Origin: Candidatus Merdisoma merdipullorum
Lineage (GTDB): Bacteria; Bacillota; Clostridia; Lachnospirales; Lachnospiraceae
DNA length: 64,000 nucleotides
Reading direction: 5' to 3'
NCBI GenBank assembly: GCA_018715645.1
Contig: DVLE01000015.1
Coordinates: 62,001 to 126,000 of the forward strand
Positions 42,576 through 50,987 of this stretch are shown piece by piece. How positions within the stretch are numbered: position 1 is the stretch's first letter; every line of letters starts with the position of its first letter. The notes under the pieces were generated by a model, which searched no databases, had not been told where the DNA came from, and saw nothing but the letters and a program-made list of their open reading frames with translations. Made by a program: the position numbers and the translations under genes.

Positions 42576-42953
42576 ATGGCAAAGGAAGTAATTCATACAG
42601 ATAAGGCTCCGGCTGCGGTAGGTCCCTATATTCAGGCTGCAAAGACAGGCGGCATGGTATACTGCTCCGGTCAGCTTGGCCTGATACCGGAGACAGGCGT
42701 GCTTCCGGAGGGCGTGGAGGCGCAGGCGCACCAGGCTATGAAGAATATGGGAGCGGTGCTGGAAGCGGCAGGATCCGGCTATGATAAGATTGTGAAGACT
42801 ACGATCTTTCTGGCTGATATAGGTGATTTCGCGGCGGTAAATAAGATCTACGAATCTTACTTTGAGGGAAATTTCCCGGCCAGATCTTGCGTGGAGGTGT
42901 CGAATCTGCCAAAGGGCGGTCTGGTAGAGGTGGAGTGCATTGCTGAAGCCTGA
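42576..42953 (+). CDS. ridA: RidA-family reactive enamine/imine deaminase
   Basis: A 125-residue YjgF/YER057c/UK114 protein that hydrolyses reactive enamines and imines made by PLP enzymes. Diagnostic parts: AVGPYIQAAKTG, VYCSGQLGLIP, VKTTIFLADIGDFAAVN, FPARSCVEVSNLPKGGLVEVE, with the catalytic Arg in ARSCVEV. It precedes the methionine ABC transporter by 34 nt and may be co-transcribed, which would link it to sulfur amino acid metabolism. Confidence 0.94.
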   Translation: MAKEVIHTDKAPAAVGPYIQAAKTGGMVYCSGQLGLIPETGVLPEGVEAQAHQAMKNMGAVLEAAGSGYDKIVKTTIFLADIGDFAAVNKIYESYFEGNFPARSCVEVSNLPKGGLVEVECIAEA

Positions 42954-42987
42954 AAATAACAGAATATATAATGGAGGAAGATGTGTT

Positions 42988-43845
42988 ATGAAAAAGTTTG
43001 GAAAGAAACTGGCTGTTCTTGCAGCCTGCCTGACTGCGGCGGCAGCTCTTACGGCCTGCGGCGGAGGAAGCAAAGGTGTGGAGATCGCGGTTCCCAACGA
43101 TACGACGAATGAGGCGCGCGCTCTGCTGCTTCTGCAGGAGCTTGGGTATATCACCCTGGAAGAAGATGCCGGAATCACGGCGACGATTGCGGATATTGCT
43201 GAAAATCCCTATGATATTTCGTTCAATGAGGTAGAGGCGGCTCAGCTTCCCAATGTGCTTCAGGATATGGATTATGCAGTCATCAATTCCAACTATGCGA
43301 TTGACGCGGGACTGAATCCCATGGAGGACGCGCTGGCGATAGAAGGTTCCTTTTCTGCCTATGGCAATGTGCTTGCGGTAAAGGAGGGAACGGAGAACAA
43401 CGACAATATCAAGGCGCTGAAAGCGGCTCTGGAGAGCCAGCAGGTAGCTGATTTCATCCTGGAGGAGTACGGCGGAGACGTGGTGAGTACTGTGGATAAT
43501 CCGACGAACGGGTATGATGATTCCGTGGATTACGACGCTCTGGCGGGAACCACGATTACAGTGGCGGCTTCCCCGGCGCCTCATGCGGAGATTCTTCAGG
43601 TGGCGAAGGAAATCCTTGCGGAAAGAAACATTACGCTGGAGATCATGGAGTTTACGGATTATGTGCAGCCCAATAATGTAGTTGACACCGGCGAGGTGGA
43701 CGCAAACTATTTCCAGCATCAGCCGTATCTGGATGATTTTAACGCGGAGAACGGCACCCATGTGGTATCGGTTGCCACTATTCATGTGGAACCTATGGGA
43801 ATCTACGGAGGAAAGCAGACCTCTCTGGATGCGATTACCGAGTAA
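42988..43845 (+). CDS. metQ: Circularly permuted MetQ/NlpA methionine-binding lipoprotein
   Basis: A 285-residue lipoprotein with lipobox LTAC (Cys24). The two parts of MetQ are in swapped order. Residues 30-166 are the usual C-terminal half (VEIAVPNDTTNEARALLLL, ENPYDISFNEVEAAQLP, YAVINSNYAIDAGLNP). After a new Asp/Asn-rich linker (167-187), residues 188-285 are the usual N-terminal half (TITVAASPAPHAEIL, FTDYVQPNNVV, DANYFQHQPYLDDF, HVEPMGIY) ending at TSLDAITE, where a normal MetQ continues into the other half. All binding blocks remain, so it should fold and work. It lies before metN and metI. GGAGGAAG precedes the start. Confidence 0.9.
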   Translation: MKKFGKKLAVLAACLTAAAALTACGGGSKGVEIAVPNDTTNEARALLLLQELGYITLEEDAGITATIADIAENPYDISFNEVEAAQLPNVLQDMDYAVINSNYAIDAGLNPMEDALAIEGSFSAYGNVLAVKEGTENNDNIKALKAALESQQVADFILEEYGGDVVSTVDNPTNGYDDSVDYDALAGTTITVAASPAPHAEILQVAKEILAERNITLEIMEFTDYVQPNNVVDTGEVDANYFQHQPYLDDFNAENGTHVVSVATIHVEPMGIYGGKQTSLDAITE

Positions 43846-43867
43846 CAGAGGAAAGCAGAAGGCTGAC

Positions 43868-43901
43868 GGGCGCCAAATACAGGTATTTCGGCGCCCTTTT
43901 G
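43868..43901 (+). terminator. Attenuating terminator between metQ and metN
   Basis: GGGCGCC (43868-43874) pairs with GGCGCCC (43890-43896), extended by AAAT/ATTT, followed by TTTTG. It probably sets higher binding-protein than ATPase expression. Confidence 0.75.
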
Positions 43902-43914
43902 TCCGGAGGTAGTT

Positions 43915-44925
43915 ATGATAGAAATCAAAAATTTGTCCAAGGAATTTCAGACGGCGGACGGGACGGTGGAGGCGTTAAAAGACGTCAGCCTCACGATTCA
44001 TGACGGAGACATTTACGGTATCATCGGCATGAGCGGAGCGGGAAAGAGCACGCTTGTCCGCTGCATCAATATGCTGGAACGTCCCACAGGGGGACAGGTC
44101 CTGATAGATGGTCAGGACATTGGAGCTTTGTCAAAGATGGAGCTTCGGAAAATACGCAGAGAGATCACGATGATCTTCCAGGGATTTAACCTTCTGATGC
44201 AGCGTACTTGTCTGAAAAATATATGCTTTCCGCTGGAACTGGCCGGCGTGAACAAGGCTGACGCGAAAAAGCGCGCCATGGAGCTTCTGGAGATCGTGGG
44301 GCTGCCTGACAAGGCGAACGCTTATCCGGCTCAGCTCTCCGGCGGACAGCAGCAGAGAATCGCGATTGCGAGGGCTCTTGCCACAGATCCAAAGGTTCTG
44401 CTCTGCGACGAGGCCACCAGCGCTCTCGACCCAAAGACCACCCATTCGATCCTGGAGCTTATCCGGGACATCAACCGAAGACTTGGCATTTCCGTGATTA
44501 TTATCACTCATCAGATGAGCGTGGTGGAGGAGATCTGCAGCCATGTGGCGATTCTGGATGAAGGCCATGTGGTGGAGGAGGGACTGGTCAGCGAGATCTT
44601 CTCAAGTCCCAAATCAAAGGCGGCAAAGCGTCTGGTATTCCCGGAGGGAGCCGACGAGATCCTCCTGGATCCCAAGGGCGAGCGCCGTATCCGTGTAGTG
44701 TTCAGCGGAGCTGTGGCTTCCCGTACGCCGCTTATTGCAAAGCTGGCTATGGAAGAACAGATTCCGGCCAGTATCCTGGGTGCGTCCACGAGAAGTATCG
44801 GAGACAAGGCCTATGGCAATATGCTGCTGGGTATCACCGGAGACGACGAGATGGTACGCCGGGCAATGGAGTATCTTCGGAGCGTGCCGGATGTTCTGGT
44901 GGAGGAGGTGACGGACAATGTTTGA
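43915..44925 (+). CDS. metN: Methionine ABC transporter ATP-binding protein
   Basis: A 336-residue ATPase for D/L-methionine import. Walker A is GMSGAGKST, the signature LSGGQQQRIAIARAL, Walker B VLLCDEATSALDP. Residues about 265-336 form the NIL regulatory domain (IRVVFSGAVASRTPLIAKLA) that binds methionine and inhibits transport. Start ATG 43915 follows GGAGGT. It overlaps metI by eight nt. Confidence 0.95.
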   Translation: MIEIKNLSKEFQTADGTVEALKDVSLTIHDGDIYGIIGMSGAGKSTLVRCINMLERPTGGQVLIDGQDIGALSKMELRKIRREITMIFQGFNLLMQRTCLKNICFPLELAGVNKADAKKRAMELLEIVGLPDKANAYPAQLSGGQQQRIAIARALATDPKVLLCDEATSALDPKTTHSILELIRDINRRLGISVIIITHQMSVVEEICSHVAILDEGHVVEEGLVSEIFSSPKSKAAKRLVFPEGADEILLDPKGERRIRVVFSGAVASRTPLIAKLAMEEQIPASILGASTRSIGDKAYGNMLLGITGDDEMVRRAMEYLRSVPDVLVEEVTDNV

Positions 44926-45625
44926 TAAGCTGCTGTCTTCAGAGGTTATCGAAGAAACGCTGCAGATTGTGCAGAATGAATTTCTGCTGGGCATCTGGGA
45001 AACTTTCTATGTGACGATCATCGCGACGGTTTTTGCGATCGTGATTGGTCTGCCCTTGGGCGTGCTTCTGGTATCAGGAGAGAAGAACGGTGTGCGCCCC
45101 CTTCCCAAAGGTGTGATGCATGTGCTGAACGCTGTGATCAATCTGCTGCGGAGCGTACCGTTCCTGCTTCTGATGGTGATGGTATTTCCGCTGTCAAGGC
45201 TGATTGTGGGAACCGCAGTAGGAACCGTGGCTTCCATCGTCCCCCTTGTGATTGCGTCTTTTCCGTTTGTGGCCCGCCTTGTGGAGAGCAGTCTGCGCGA
45301 GGTGAATCCCAATATCATTGAGATGGCCCAGAGCATGGGAGCCTCTCCGTTTCAGATCATTGTCAAAGTGATGATTCCTGAGAGCGTGCCTTCGCTCCTT
45401 TCTAATTTTACGATTGCCATCACTACGATTCTGAGCTATTCCGCCATGAGTGGCATCATCGGCGGCGGCGGTCTTGGACAGATCGCGATCAACTACGGCT
45501 ATTACCGCTATAAATATCTTGTGATGCTTCTTGCGGTGATCCTGCTGATCATTATGGTACAGATTTTTCAGAGCGTGGGTACGCGTCTCTCTGTAAAATC
45601 AGACAAGCGGCTCAAAGGGAAATGA
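44918..45625 (+). CDS. metI: Methionine ABC transporter permease
   Basis: A 235-residue BPD_transp_1 permease with five to six TM helices and the MetI-type EAA loop (EVNPNIIEMAQSMGASPFQ), plus LSYSAMSGIIGGGGLGQIA. It forms a homodimeric channel with MetN. Its start lies inside the end of metN, with GGAGGTG as ribosome binding site. Confidence 0.95.
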   Translation: MFDKLLSSEVIEETLQIVQNEFLLGIWETFYVTIIATVFAIVIGLPLGVLLVSGEKNGVRPLPKGVMHVLNAVINLLRSVPFLLLMVMVFPLSRLIVGTAVGTVASIVPLVIASFPFVARLVESSLREVNPNIIEMAQSMGASPFQIIVKVMIPESVPSLLSNFTIAITTILSYSAMSGIIGGGGLGQIAINYGYYRYKYLVMLLAVILLIIMVQIFQSVGTRLSVKSDKRLKGK

Positions 45626-45675
45626 TTGCAGGCCGCACCCTGTAACAGATAAAAGATAAAAGTTTACAAACTTAG

Positions 45676-45718
45676 CGGCGGTTACCGGTTGACGGTAGCC
45701 GCCGTTTGGTGTTAATAT
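45676..45718 (+). terminator. metI terminator overlapping the mgtE promoter
   Basis: CGGCGGTTACC (45676-45686) pairs with GGTAGCCGCCG (45694-45704), followed by TTTGG. The loop and right arm also hold a promoter, TTGACG (45689-45694), 18 nt, TAATAT (45713-45718). Confidence 0.65.
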
Positions 45719-45724
45719 AAAAGT

Positions 45725-45945
45725 TGCGGGCAGACCGTCCTGCTGCATCGGCGTGGTGCGGAAGGCTGGCTGTCTAATCTATGCGAAAAAAGGATGTGAA
45801 GAGTCCGTGGACGGGCGAGGTCGAAGTTGTAGCTTAAGACAGAACAGAATAGGCACAGGCATGGATTCTTCTGGTTGGGATTCCTTTTTTCTTCTGCAGA
45901 AATAAGATTCCAGAGGATAGAATTGTCATGCCTGTTCCCGGCGTG
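45725..45945 (+). promoter_or_regulatory. Structured ~220-nt mgtE leader, probable metal-responsive RNA
   Basis: Between the promoter and mgtE lies a gene-free leader with several long-range pairings: CCGTCC with GGACGG, CTGTCT with AGACAG, and a long 3' hairpin pairing ACAGGCATG (45855-45863) with CATGCCTGT (45927-45935) plus ATTCT-CTGG with CCAGA-AGAAT inside. The placement suits a magnesium riboswitch, but the M-box core (GTTAGGTGAGGCTCC) is not seen. It ends ten bases before the ribosome binding site. Confidence 0.5.
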
Positions 45946-45959
45946 AGGAGGAGATTGGC

Positions 45960-47312
45960 ATGGCAATGGGAAATTTTGATAGAGAGGAGCTGGACGCTCT
46001 CCTGGAGAGCCGTCAGTTCCGGAAGCTGCGCGAGACGATGGCCGAGATGAACGAGGTGGACATCGCGGAGTTTGTGGAGGAACTGGAACCTGAGAAAAAG
46101 GTTCTGGTATTTCGTATGCTGCCCAAAGAACTGGCAGCCGATGTGTTTTCCTTCCTGGAAGTAGAGGACCAGGAGCATATTATCAACAGTATTACAGACT
46201 ATGAGCTGGGAAAGATTATAGAGGATTTGTACGTGGACGACGCGGTGGATATGCTGGAGGAGCTGCCCGCCATCGTCGTGAAGCGTGTGCTTCAGAACGC
46301 GACGCCGGAGACAAGGAACCTGATCAATCAGTTTCTTCAGTATCCGGAGAACAGCGCGGGAAGCATTATGACTGCGGAATATATCGGCCTGAAGCGGAAC
46401 ATGACCGTGGAGCAGGCCTTTGCCTATATTCGGGAAAACGGTGTGGATAAGGAGACCATCTATACCTGTTTTGTGACGGACAGCAAGCGCCGTCTGCAGG
46501 GAGTCGTCACGGTGAAGGATCTGCTGATGAGTCCTTATACGACGGTGATCAAGGACATTATGGATGAGAACGTGATCTGCGCGGTCACGACTGAGGACCG
46601 GGAGGACGTGGTAGAGACCTTCAATAAATACGATCTGCTCTGCCTTCCCGTTGTGGATCATGAGGATCGGCTGGTCGGAATCGTCACGGTAGACGACGCG
46701 GTGGAAGTCATGGAGCAGGAGGCTACAGAGGACTTTGAGAAAATGGCGGCTATGTTCCCATCTGAGAAGCCTTATCTGAAGACGAGTGTGCTGGAGCTTA
46801 CGAAGAACCGTCTTCCCTGGCTGCTGATTCTGATGTTTGCTTCTGTGCTTACGGGAGCGATCCTGATGGATTATGAGAAAGCCATTCAGATCATGCCACT
46901 GCTTCTGAGCTTTATTCCGATGGTCATGGATACCAGTGGAAACTGCGGCAATCAGAGCAGCACTATGGTGATTCGAGGAATGGCGGTGGGCGACATTGAA
47001 CTTAAGGATGTGCTGCGCGTAGTCTGGAAGGAGTTCCGCGTCGGGATTCTCTGCGGCCTTGTGCTTGCGGCCGCCAACTTTATCCGGCTGATTCTGCAGT
47101 TCCCAGGACAGCCGCTCTTAAGCCTTTCCGTGGTGATTTCACTTTTGCTGGCCGTGGTGCTGGCCAAGATCATCGGCTGTATCCTGCCGATGCTGGCGGA
47201 AAGAATGAAGCTGGATCCTGCCATTATGGCGGCTCCGCTGATTACGACGATTGTAGATGCCTGCAGTCTGCTGATCTTTTTCAAAGTGGCCTGCTCGCTT
47301 CTGAATATATAG
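45960..47312 (+). CDS. mgtE: Magnesium transporter MgtE
   Basis: A 450-residue Mg2+ channel. The MgtE_N superhelical domain (1-130, with VEELEPEKKVLVFRMLPKE), two CBS domains (about 135-255, with VVDHEDRLVGIVTVDDAV) and a five-TM pore domain (285-450, with MDTSGNCGNQSSTMVIRG lining the pore) are all present. Cytoplasmic Mg2+ bound between the N and CBS domains closes the pore. AGGAGGAG lies six nt before ATG 45960. It is preceded by a structured leader that may sense Mg2+. Confidence 0.95.
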   Translation: MAMGNFDREELDALLESRQFRKLRETMAEMNEVDIAEFVEELEPEKKVLVFRMLPKELAADVFSFLEVEDQEHIINSITDYELGKIIEDLYVDDAVDMLEELPAIVVKRVLQNATPETRNLINQFLQYPENSAGSIMTAEYIGLKRNMTVEQAFAYIRENGVDKETIYTCFVTDSKRRLQGVVTVKDLLMSPYTTVIKDIMDENVICAVTTEDREDVVETFNKYDLLCLPVVDHEDRLVGIVTVDDAVEVMEQEATEDFEKMAAMFPSEKPYLKTSVLELTKNRLPWLLILMFASVLTGAILMDYEKAIQIMPLLLSFIPMVMDTSGNCGNQSSTMVIRGMAVGDIELKDVLRVVWKEFRVGILCGLVLAAANFIRLILQFPGQPLLSLSVVISLLLAVVLAKIIGCILPMLAERMKLDPAIMAAPLITTIVDACSLLIFFKVACSLLNI

Positions 47313-47324
47313 GAGGAAAATGAC

Positions 47325-48329
47325 ATGATAGGTGATAAGAAGGTTCTGTTCAGCGGAATGCAGGCTACAGGAAACCTGACTTTGGGAAATTATCTGGGAG
47401 CCCTGAAGAATTGGGTGACCTTAAGCGATGAATATGAGTGCTTTTACAGCGTGGTGGATATGCATTCTATCACGGTCCGCCAGGATCCGGCAGTGCTCCG
47501 CAAGAGGGCGCGCGCCCTTTTGACGCTGTATATCGCGGCGGGACTTGATCCGGAGAAAAACTGTATTTACTACCAGTCCCATGTATCAGGCCATGCAGAG
47601 CTGGCCTGGATCCTGAACTGCTTTACCTATATGGGAGAGCTGAACCGCATGACTCAGTTCAAAGACAAGGCGGCGAAACATGCCGACAATATCAATGCCG
47701 GACTTTTTACCTATCCGGTCTTGATGGCGGCCGACATTCTTTTGTATCAGGCAGATGTAGTTCCGGTAGGTATCGATCAGATGCAGCATTTGGAGCTGAC
47801 GCGCGATATTGCCCAGAGATTTAATGGAATTTACGGCGACGTGTTCACGGTGCCGGAGGCCTATATCGGCAAGGTGGGCGCAAAGATTATGAGCCTGCAG
47901 GATCCGGCGAAAAAGATGTCCAAGTCCGATGAAAATCCCAACGGCAGCATTTATCTTATGGACGATCCGGATACGATCATGCGGAAGTTCAAGCGTGCGG
48001 TCACAGACTCCGAAGGACAGATTCTGTACCGCGACGAGCAGCCTGGAATCAAAAACCTGATCAATATTTACTGCGCCTGCACCGGAAAGACGCCGGAGGA
48101 AGTGGTTCGTGAGTTCGACGGACAGGGCTATGCGCAGTTTAAGCCTGCCGTAGGCGAGGCTGTAGTGGCAGTGCTGAAGCCCCTGCAGGATCGGGTGGCG
48201 GAGCTTTCCAAGGATAAGGCCTATATTGATTCCGTAATCAAGAACAACGCCGAAAAGGCTCAGTATTTTGCAAACAAGACGCTGCGGAAGGTGCAGAAAA
48301 AGGTGGGATTCCCGGAAAGAATCCGATAA
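47325..48329 (+). CDS. trpS: Tryptophanyl-tRNA synthetase
   Basis: A 334-residue class Ic synthetase charging tRNA-Trp. The class I HIGH-like motif is GNLTLGNYLGAL (about residues 17-28) and the KMSKS loop is KKMSKSDEN. QMQHLELTRDIAQRFN is the tryptophan-pocket region. It follows mgtE by 12 nt and is probably co-transcribed. No T-box element is visible before it. Confidence 0.96.
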   Translation: MIGDKKVLFSGMQATGNLTLGNYLGALKNWVTLSDEYECFYSVVDMHSITVRQDPAVLRKRARALLTLYIAAGLDPEKNCIYYQSHVSGHAELAWILNCFTYMGELNRMTQFKDKAAKHADNINAGLFTYPVLMAADILLYQADVVPVGIDQMQHLELTRDIAQRFNGIYGDVFTVPEAYIGKVGAKIMSLQDPAKKMSKSDENPNGSIYLMDDPDTIMRKFKRAVTDSEGQILYRDEQPGIKNLINIYCACTGKTPEEVVREFDGQGYAQFKPAVGEAVVAVLKPLQDRVAELSKDKAYIDSVIKNNAEKAQYFANKTLRKVQKKVGFPERIR

Positions 48330-48374
48330 CGGGGACCGCAAAACGCGGCTGCTTAGGAAAGGAGCAGGAGGATT

Positions 48375-48872
48375 ATGAAAAGCATCAAGCCGGAGGAGCT
48401 TCAGAAAAACGTATTTTCCATGATTGGAAAGGAATGGCTTCTTGTCACTGCCGAAAAGGAAGGAAAGGTCAATACGATGACGGCCTCCTGGGGCGGTCTG
48501 GGCGTTATGTGGGGAAAGAACGTGGCCTTTATCGTGCTGCGCCCCCAGAGATATACGAAGGAATTTGTGGATGCAGGAGAAGGCTTCTCCCTGTCCGTTC
48601 TGGATGACGGGTACCGGAAAACCCTGAATTATCTTGGAACCGTATCAGGACGCGACGAGGATAAGATTGCAAAATCTGGTCTGACTGTGGAACATGAGGA
48701 GGGAATCCCCTATTTCAGCGAGGCGAATACGGTACTGGTCTGCCGCAAGCTGTACGCGCAGCCCTATGATCCGTCCTGCTTCATAGATAAGTCCTGCGAT
48801 GAACGGTGGTATCCGGAGAAAGACTACCATACAATGTATATCGCAGAGGTGGAAAAGGTGCTGGTAAATTAA
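48375..48872 (+). CDS. Flavin reductase-like FMN-binding protein
   Basis: A 165-residue flavin reductase domain protein. The opening KEWLLVTAEKEGKVNTMTASWG is the FMN-binding segment, followed by VLRPQRYTKEFVD and FSLSVL. It has no partner oxygenase nearby and, in an anaerobe, may transfer electrons to iron or flavins. GGAGCAGGAGG precedes the ATG. Confidence 0.85.
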   Translation: MKSIKPEELQKNVFSMIGKEWLLVTAEKEGKVNTMTASWGGLGVMWGKNVAFIVLRPQRYTKEFVDAGEGFSLSVLDDGYRKTLNYLGTVSGRDEDKIAKSGLTVEHEEGIPYFSEANTVLVCRKLYAQPYDPSCFIDKSCDERWYPEKDYHTMYIAEVEKVLVN

Positions 48873-48923
48873 GCAGAGGGCAATGCGGGATGACAATTTC
48901 TGAATGACGAATGAGATTATCAG

Positions 48924-48955
48924 AAAAATGACAGGACTTGTTCCTGTCATTTTTT
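48924..48955 (+). terminator. Strong terminator after the flavin reductase
   Basis: AAAAATGACAGGA (48924-48936) pairs perfectly with TCCTGTCATTTTT (48942-48954) over a CTTGT loop; symmetrical A/T ends allow use in both directions. Confidence 0.9.
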
Positions 48956-48965
48956 GCTGTCGCTT

Positions 48966-48991
48966 ACCATGTCCGAAGGACATGGTATAAT
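48966..48991 (+). promoter_or_regulatory. MATE exporter promoter with a 9-3-9 palindromic operator
   Basis: ACCATGTCC (48966-48974), GAA, GGACATGGT (48978-48986) is a perfect palindrome whose last base starts the -10 TATAAT (48986-48991). A weak -35 such as TTACCA lies at its left edge. A MerR- or TetR-like drug-responsive regulator is a fair guess; none is encoded beside it. Confidence 0.65.
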
Positions 48992-49053
48992 AGCGAAAAG
49001 CAGTGCAATAAATAATAAGTAACAGATTTTTGAACTGCAAAGGAGTGGTGGGA

Positions 49054-50412
49054 ATGAAAAAGGCAACAGACAGGACGGCAGTCTTTGAGGTGATGCCGGT
49101 TCCACAGGCGGTGTGCAGACAGATCGTCCCGGCGATTGCCAGCCAGATGATCGCCCTGATCTATAATCTGGCGGATACGTATTTTGTGGGAATGCTGAAT
49201 GAACCGAATCAGACCGCGGCGATTACGGTGGTGTATTCTTCCTTTGTGATGCTCACGGCCATATCCAATTTGTGCGGCGTAGGCGGAGCAAGCGCCTTGT
49301 CGAGAGCCCTTGGAAAGAAAAATACAGAGGCTGCCAGGGGAATTGCCGCCCTTTCTTTTTGGGGAGGACTTGGTCTGGCGTTCCTTTTTTCTTTATTGTT
49401 CCTGATTTTTGCGGAACCTGTCCTTATTCTCTGCGGCGCCACGCCGGATGTATTTGAGACTGCGTACAGATACGCGCTTTGGGTGGTGGTAATAGGAGGT
49501 CCGGGAACGATACTGAACAACCTTCTGTCCAATCTGGTGCGCGCGGAAGGAAGCGCTGCCGCCGCTGCGGCGGGCGTCTCCCTGGGCGGCGTTTTGAATA
49601 TCATTCTGGATCCGTTTTTTGTGCTGCCTCGTTTTCTCGGCCTGGGAGCAGTGGGAGCAGGAATAGCCACGGCCTTTTCCAATCTGGCGGCCGCCCTGTT
49701 CTTTCTATTGTACCTTGCAGTAAGGCGCCGGAAGACCGTTCTGAGTCTGAATCCTGCAAGGCTGCGTTATGCGGGCCGTTATATCGGAGCGATTCTTACA
49801 AGCGGTTTTCCTTCGGCTATTCAATATGCTTTGACTGTCGTGGCTATAGCGGCTCAGTCAAAGTTCGTGTCTCTGTATACGACGGAAGCCGTGGCCGGAC
49901 TTGGAATCGTAAAAAAGCTCGATCAGCTTCCGCTCTATTTTTCCATTGGCGTATCCAACGGGCTTTTGCCGCTTCTGGCCTATAATTATTCAGCGGGAAA
50001 TCAGGAGAGAAGGGGGAAAATCTTCCGGCTGGGCTGTTCGGTCTCGCTTGCTTTTTCCCTGCTATGCCTTGTGGTCTATGAAATCTTTGCTCCGCAGCTT
50101 GCTTCCCTGTTCATCAGCGACCCGCTGACCATCCGGTACAGTGCAGGCTTCCTGCGGTGCATGGTGACGGCTATGCCGATGATGTCTGTCTGCTATCCTA
50201 TGATTATTCAGTTTCAGGCTATGGGGAAATTTAAAGAATCCATGGTCTGCTCTGTACTCAGAAAAGGCGTGCTGGATATTCCGCTCTTGTTCCTTATGAA
50301 CGGGATTTTCGGGCTTTACGGCTGTATGTGGGTGCAGCCCATTGTGGATACGGTATCCCTTTTGGCTGCGGGCGCTTTTTACAGACAGCTTCGGAAAACG
50401 GAAGCTGTGTGA
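49054..50412 (+). CDS. MATE-family multidrug/sodium antiporter
   Basis: A 452-residue membrane exporter with twelve TM helices in two MatE repeats. PAIASQMIALIYNLADTYFVG begins repeat one (split here by family convention) and TSGFPSAIQYALTVVAI begins repeat two. It resembles the clostridial/DinF-like branch exporting cationic compounds. ATG 49054 is preferred with AAGGAG eight nt upstream; the frame is open from TTG 49030. It sits alone behind a palindromic operator. Confidence 0.9.
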   Translation: MKKATDRTAVFEVMPVPQAVCRQIVPAIASQMIALIYNLADTYFVGMLNEPNQTAAITVVYSSFVMLTAISNLCGVGGASALSRALGKKNTEAARGIAALSFWGGLGLAFLFSLLFLIFAEPVLILCGATPDVFETAYRYALWVVVIGGPGTILNNLLSNLVRAEGSAAAAAAGVSLGGVLNIILDPFFVLPRFLGLGAVGAGIATAFSNLAAALFFLLYLAVRRRKTVLSLNPARLRYAGRYIGAILTSGFPSAIQYALTVVAIAAQSKFVSLYTTEAVAGLGIVKKLDQLPLYFSIGVSNGLLPLLAYNYSAGNQERRGKIFRLGCSVSLAFSLLCLVVYEIFAPQLASLFISDPLTIRYSAGFLRCMVTAMPMMSVCYPMIIQFQAMGKFKESMVCSVLRKGVLDIPLLFLMNGIFGLYGCMWVQPIVDTVSLLAAGAFYRQLRKTEAV

Positions 50413-50438
50413 CATTTTCCTGACCCCGCCGGTATAAT
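50410..50438 (+). promoter_or_regulatory. Promoter before the ECF sigma gene
   Basis: TGACAT (50410-50415), 17 nt, TATAAT (50433-50438). The -10 is housekeeping type; the -35 overlaps the MATE stop codon. Confidence 0.45.
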
Positions 50439-50467
50439 AGGTACAGGCCTGGAAGGAGGAAGGATTC

Positions 50468-50974
50468 ATGCCAAATGAAAAGCATCGGCAGGTGGAAGCT
50501 CTGATAGCGAAGCATGAGAAAACCGTATACAAGCTGGCCTATTCTTATATGAAGAATAAGCAGGATGCGGATGATATTTATCAGGAGGTATTTCTGCGTT
50601 ATTTTCGGAAAAAGCCGGAGTTTGAAAATGAGGAACACGAGAAAGCATGGTTTATCCGGACGACGATTAATTGCTGCAAGAATCTCTGCGTCTCGTCCTG
50701 GTTTAAGAAAACAGCGCCTCTGGAAGAAAGTGTGTTTGGAGAGGAGGGCGTTTACGTACCTCAGGAACAGAGCGAGCTTTTTGAGGCGGTTATGGGCCTT
50801 CCGGTTAAATACCGGACCGTGATTCATTTGTTTTATTACGAGGGCTATTCCGTGCGGGAGATTGCAGAGCTTACCGGGGAAAAGGTGACGGCGATCACAA
50901 CGCGCTTGAACCGGGCAAGAGGAAAACTTCGTGATATGCTTACGGAGACTGCGCCTGTATGCGTCAAGCTGTAG
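50468..50974 (+). CDS. ECF-type RNA polymerase sigma factor
   Basis: A 168-residue group IV sigma factor. Region 2 (about 15-85) has AYSYMKNKQDADDIYQEVFL; region 4 (about 110-160) has FYYEGYSVREIAELTGEKVTA, the helix-turn-helix binding the -35. It lacks regions 1 and 3, as expected. It is paired with the DUF4179 membrane protein 13 nt downstream, its probable anti-sigma factor. The AGGAGGAAGG ribosome binding site is strong. Confidence 0.92.
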   Translation: MPNEKHRQVEALIAKHEKTVYKLAYSYMKNKQDADDIYQEVFLRYFRKKPEFENEEHEKAWFIRTTINCCKNLCVSSWFKKTAPLEESVFGEEGVYVPQEQSELFEAVMGLPVKYRTVIHLFYYEGYSVREIAELTGEKVTAITTRLNRARGKLRDMLTETAPVCVKL

Positions 50975-50987
50975 TAGGAGGATAAGT

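Noticed and set aside
42454-42987. SAM riboswitch or T-box before the methionine transporter
   Set aside because: Neither the SAM-I core nor the T-box AGGGTGGNACCGCG sequence is present; only a simple hairpin is seen.
45725-45945. Classical M-box riboswitch before mgtE
   Set aside because: The conserved core sequences I know for the M-box are not present, so I report only a structured leader.
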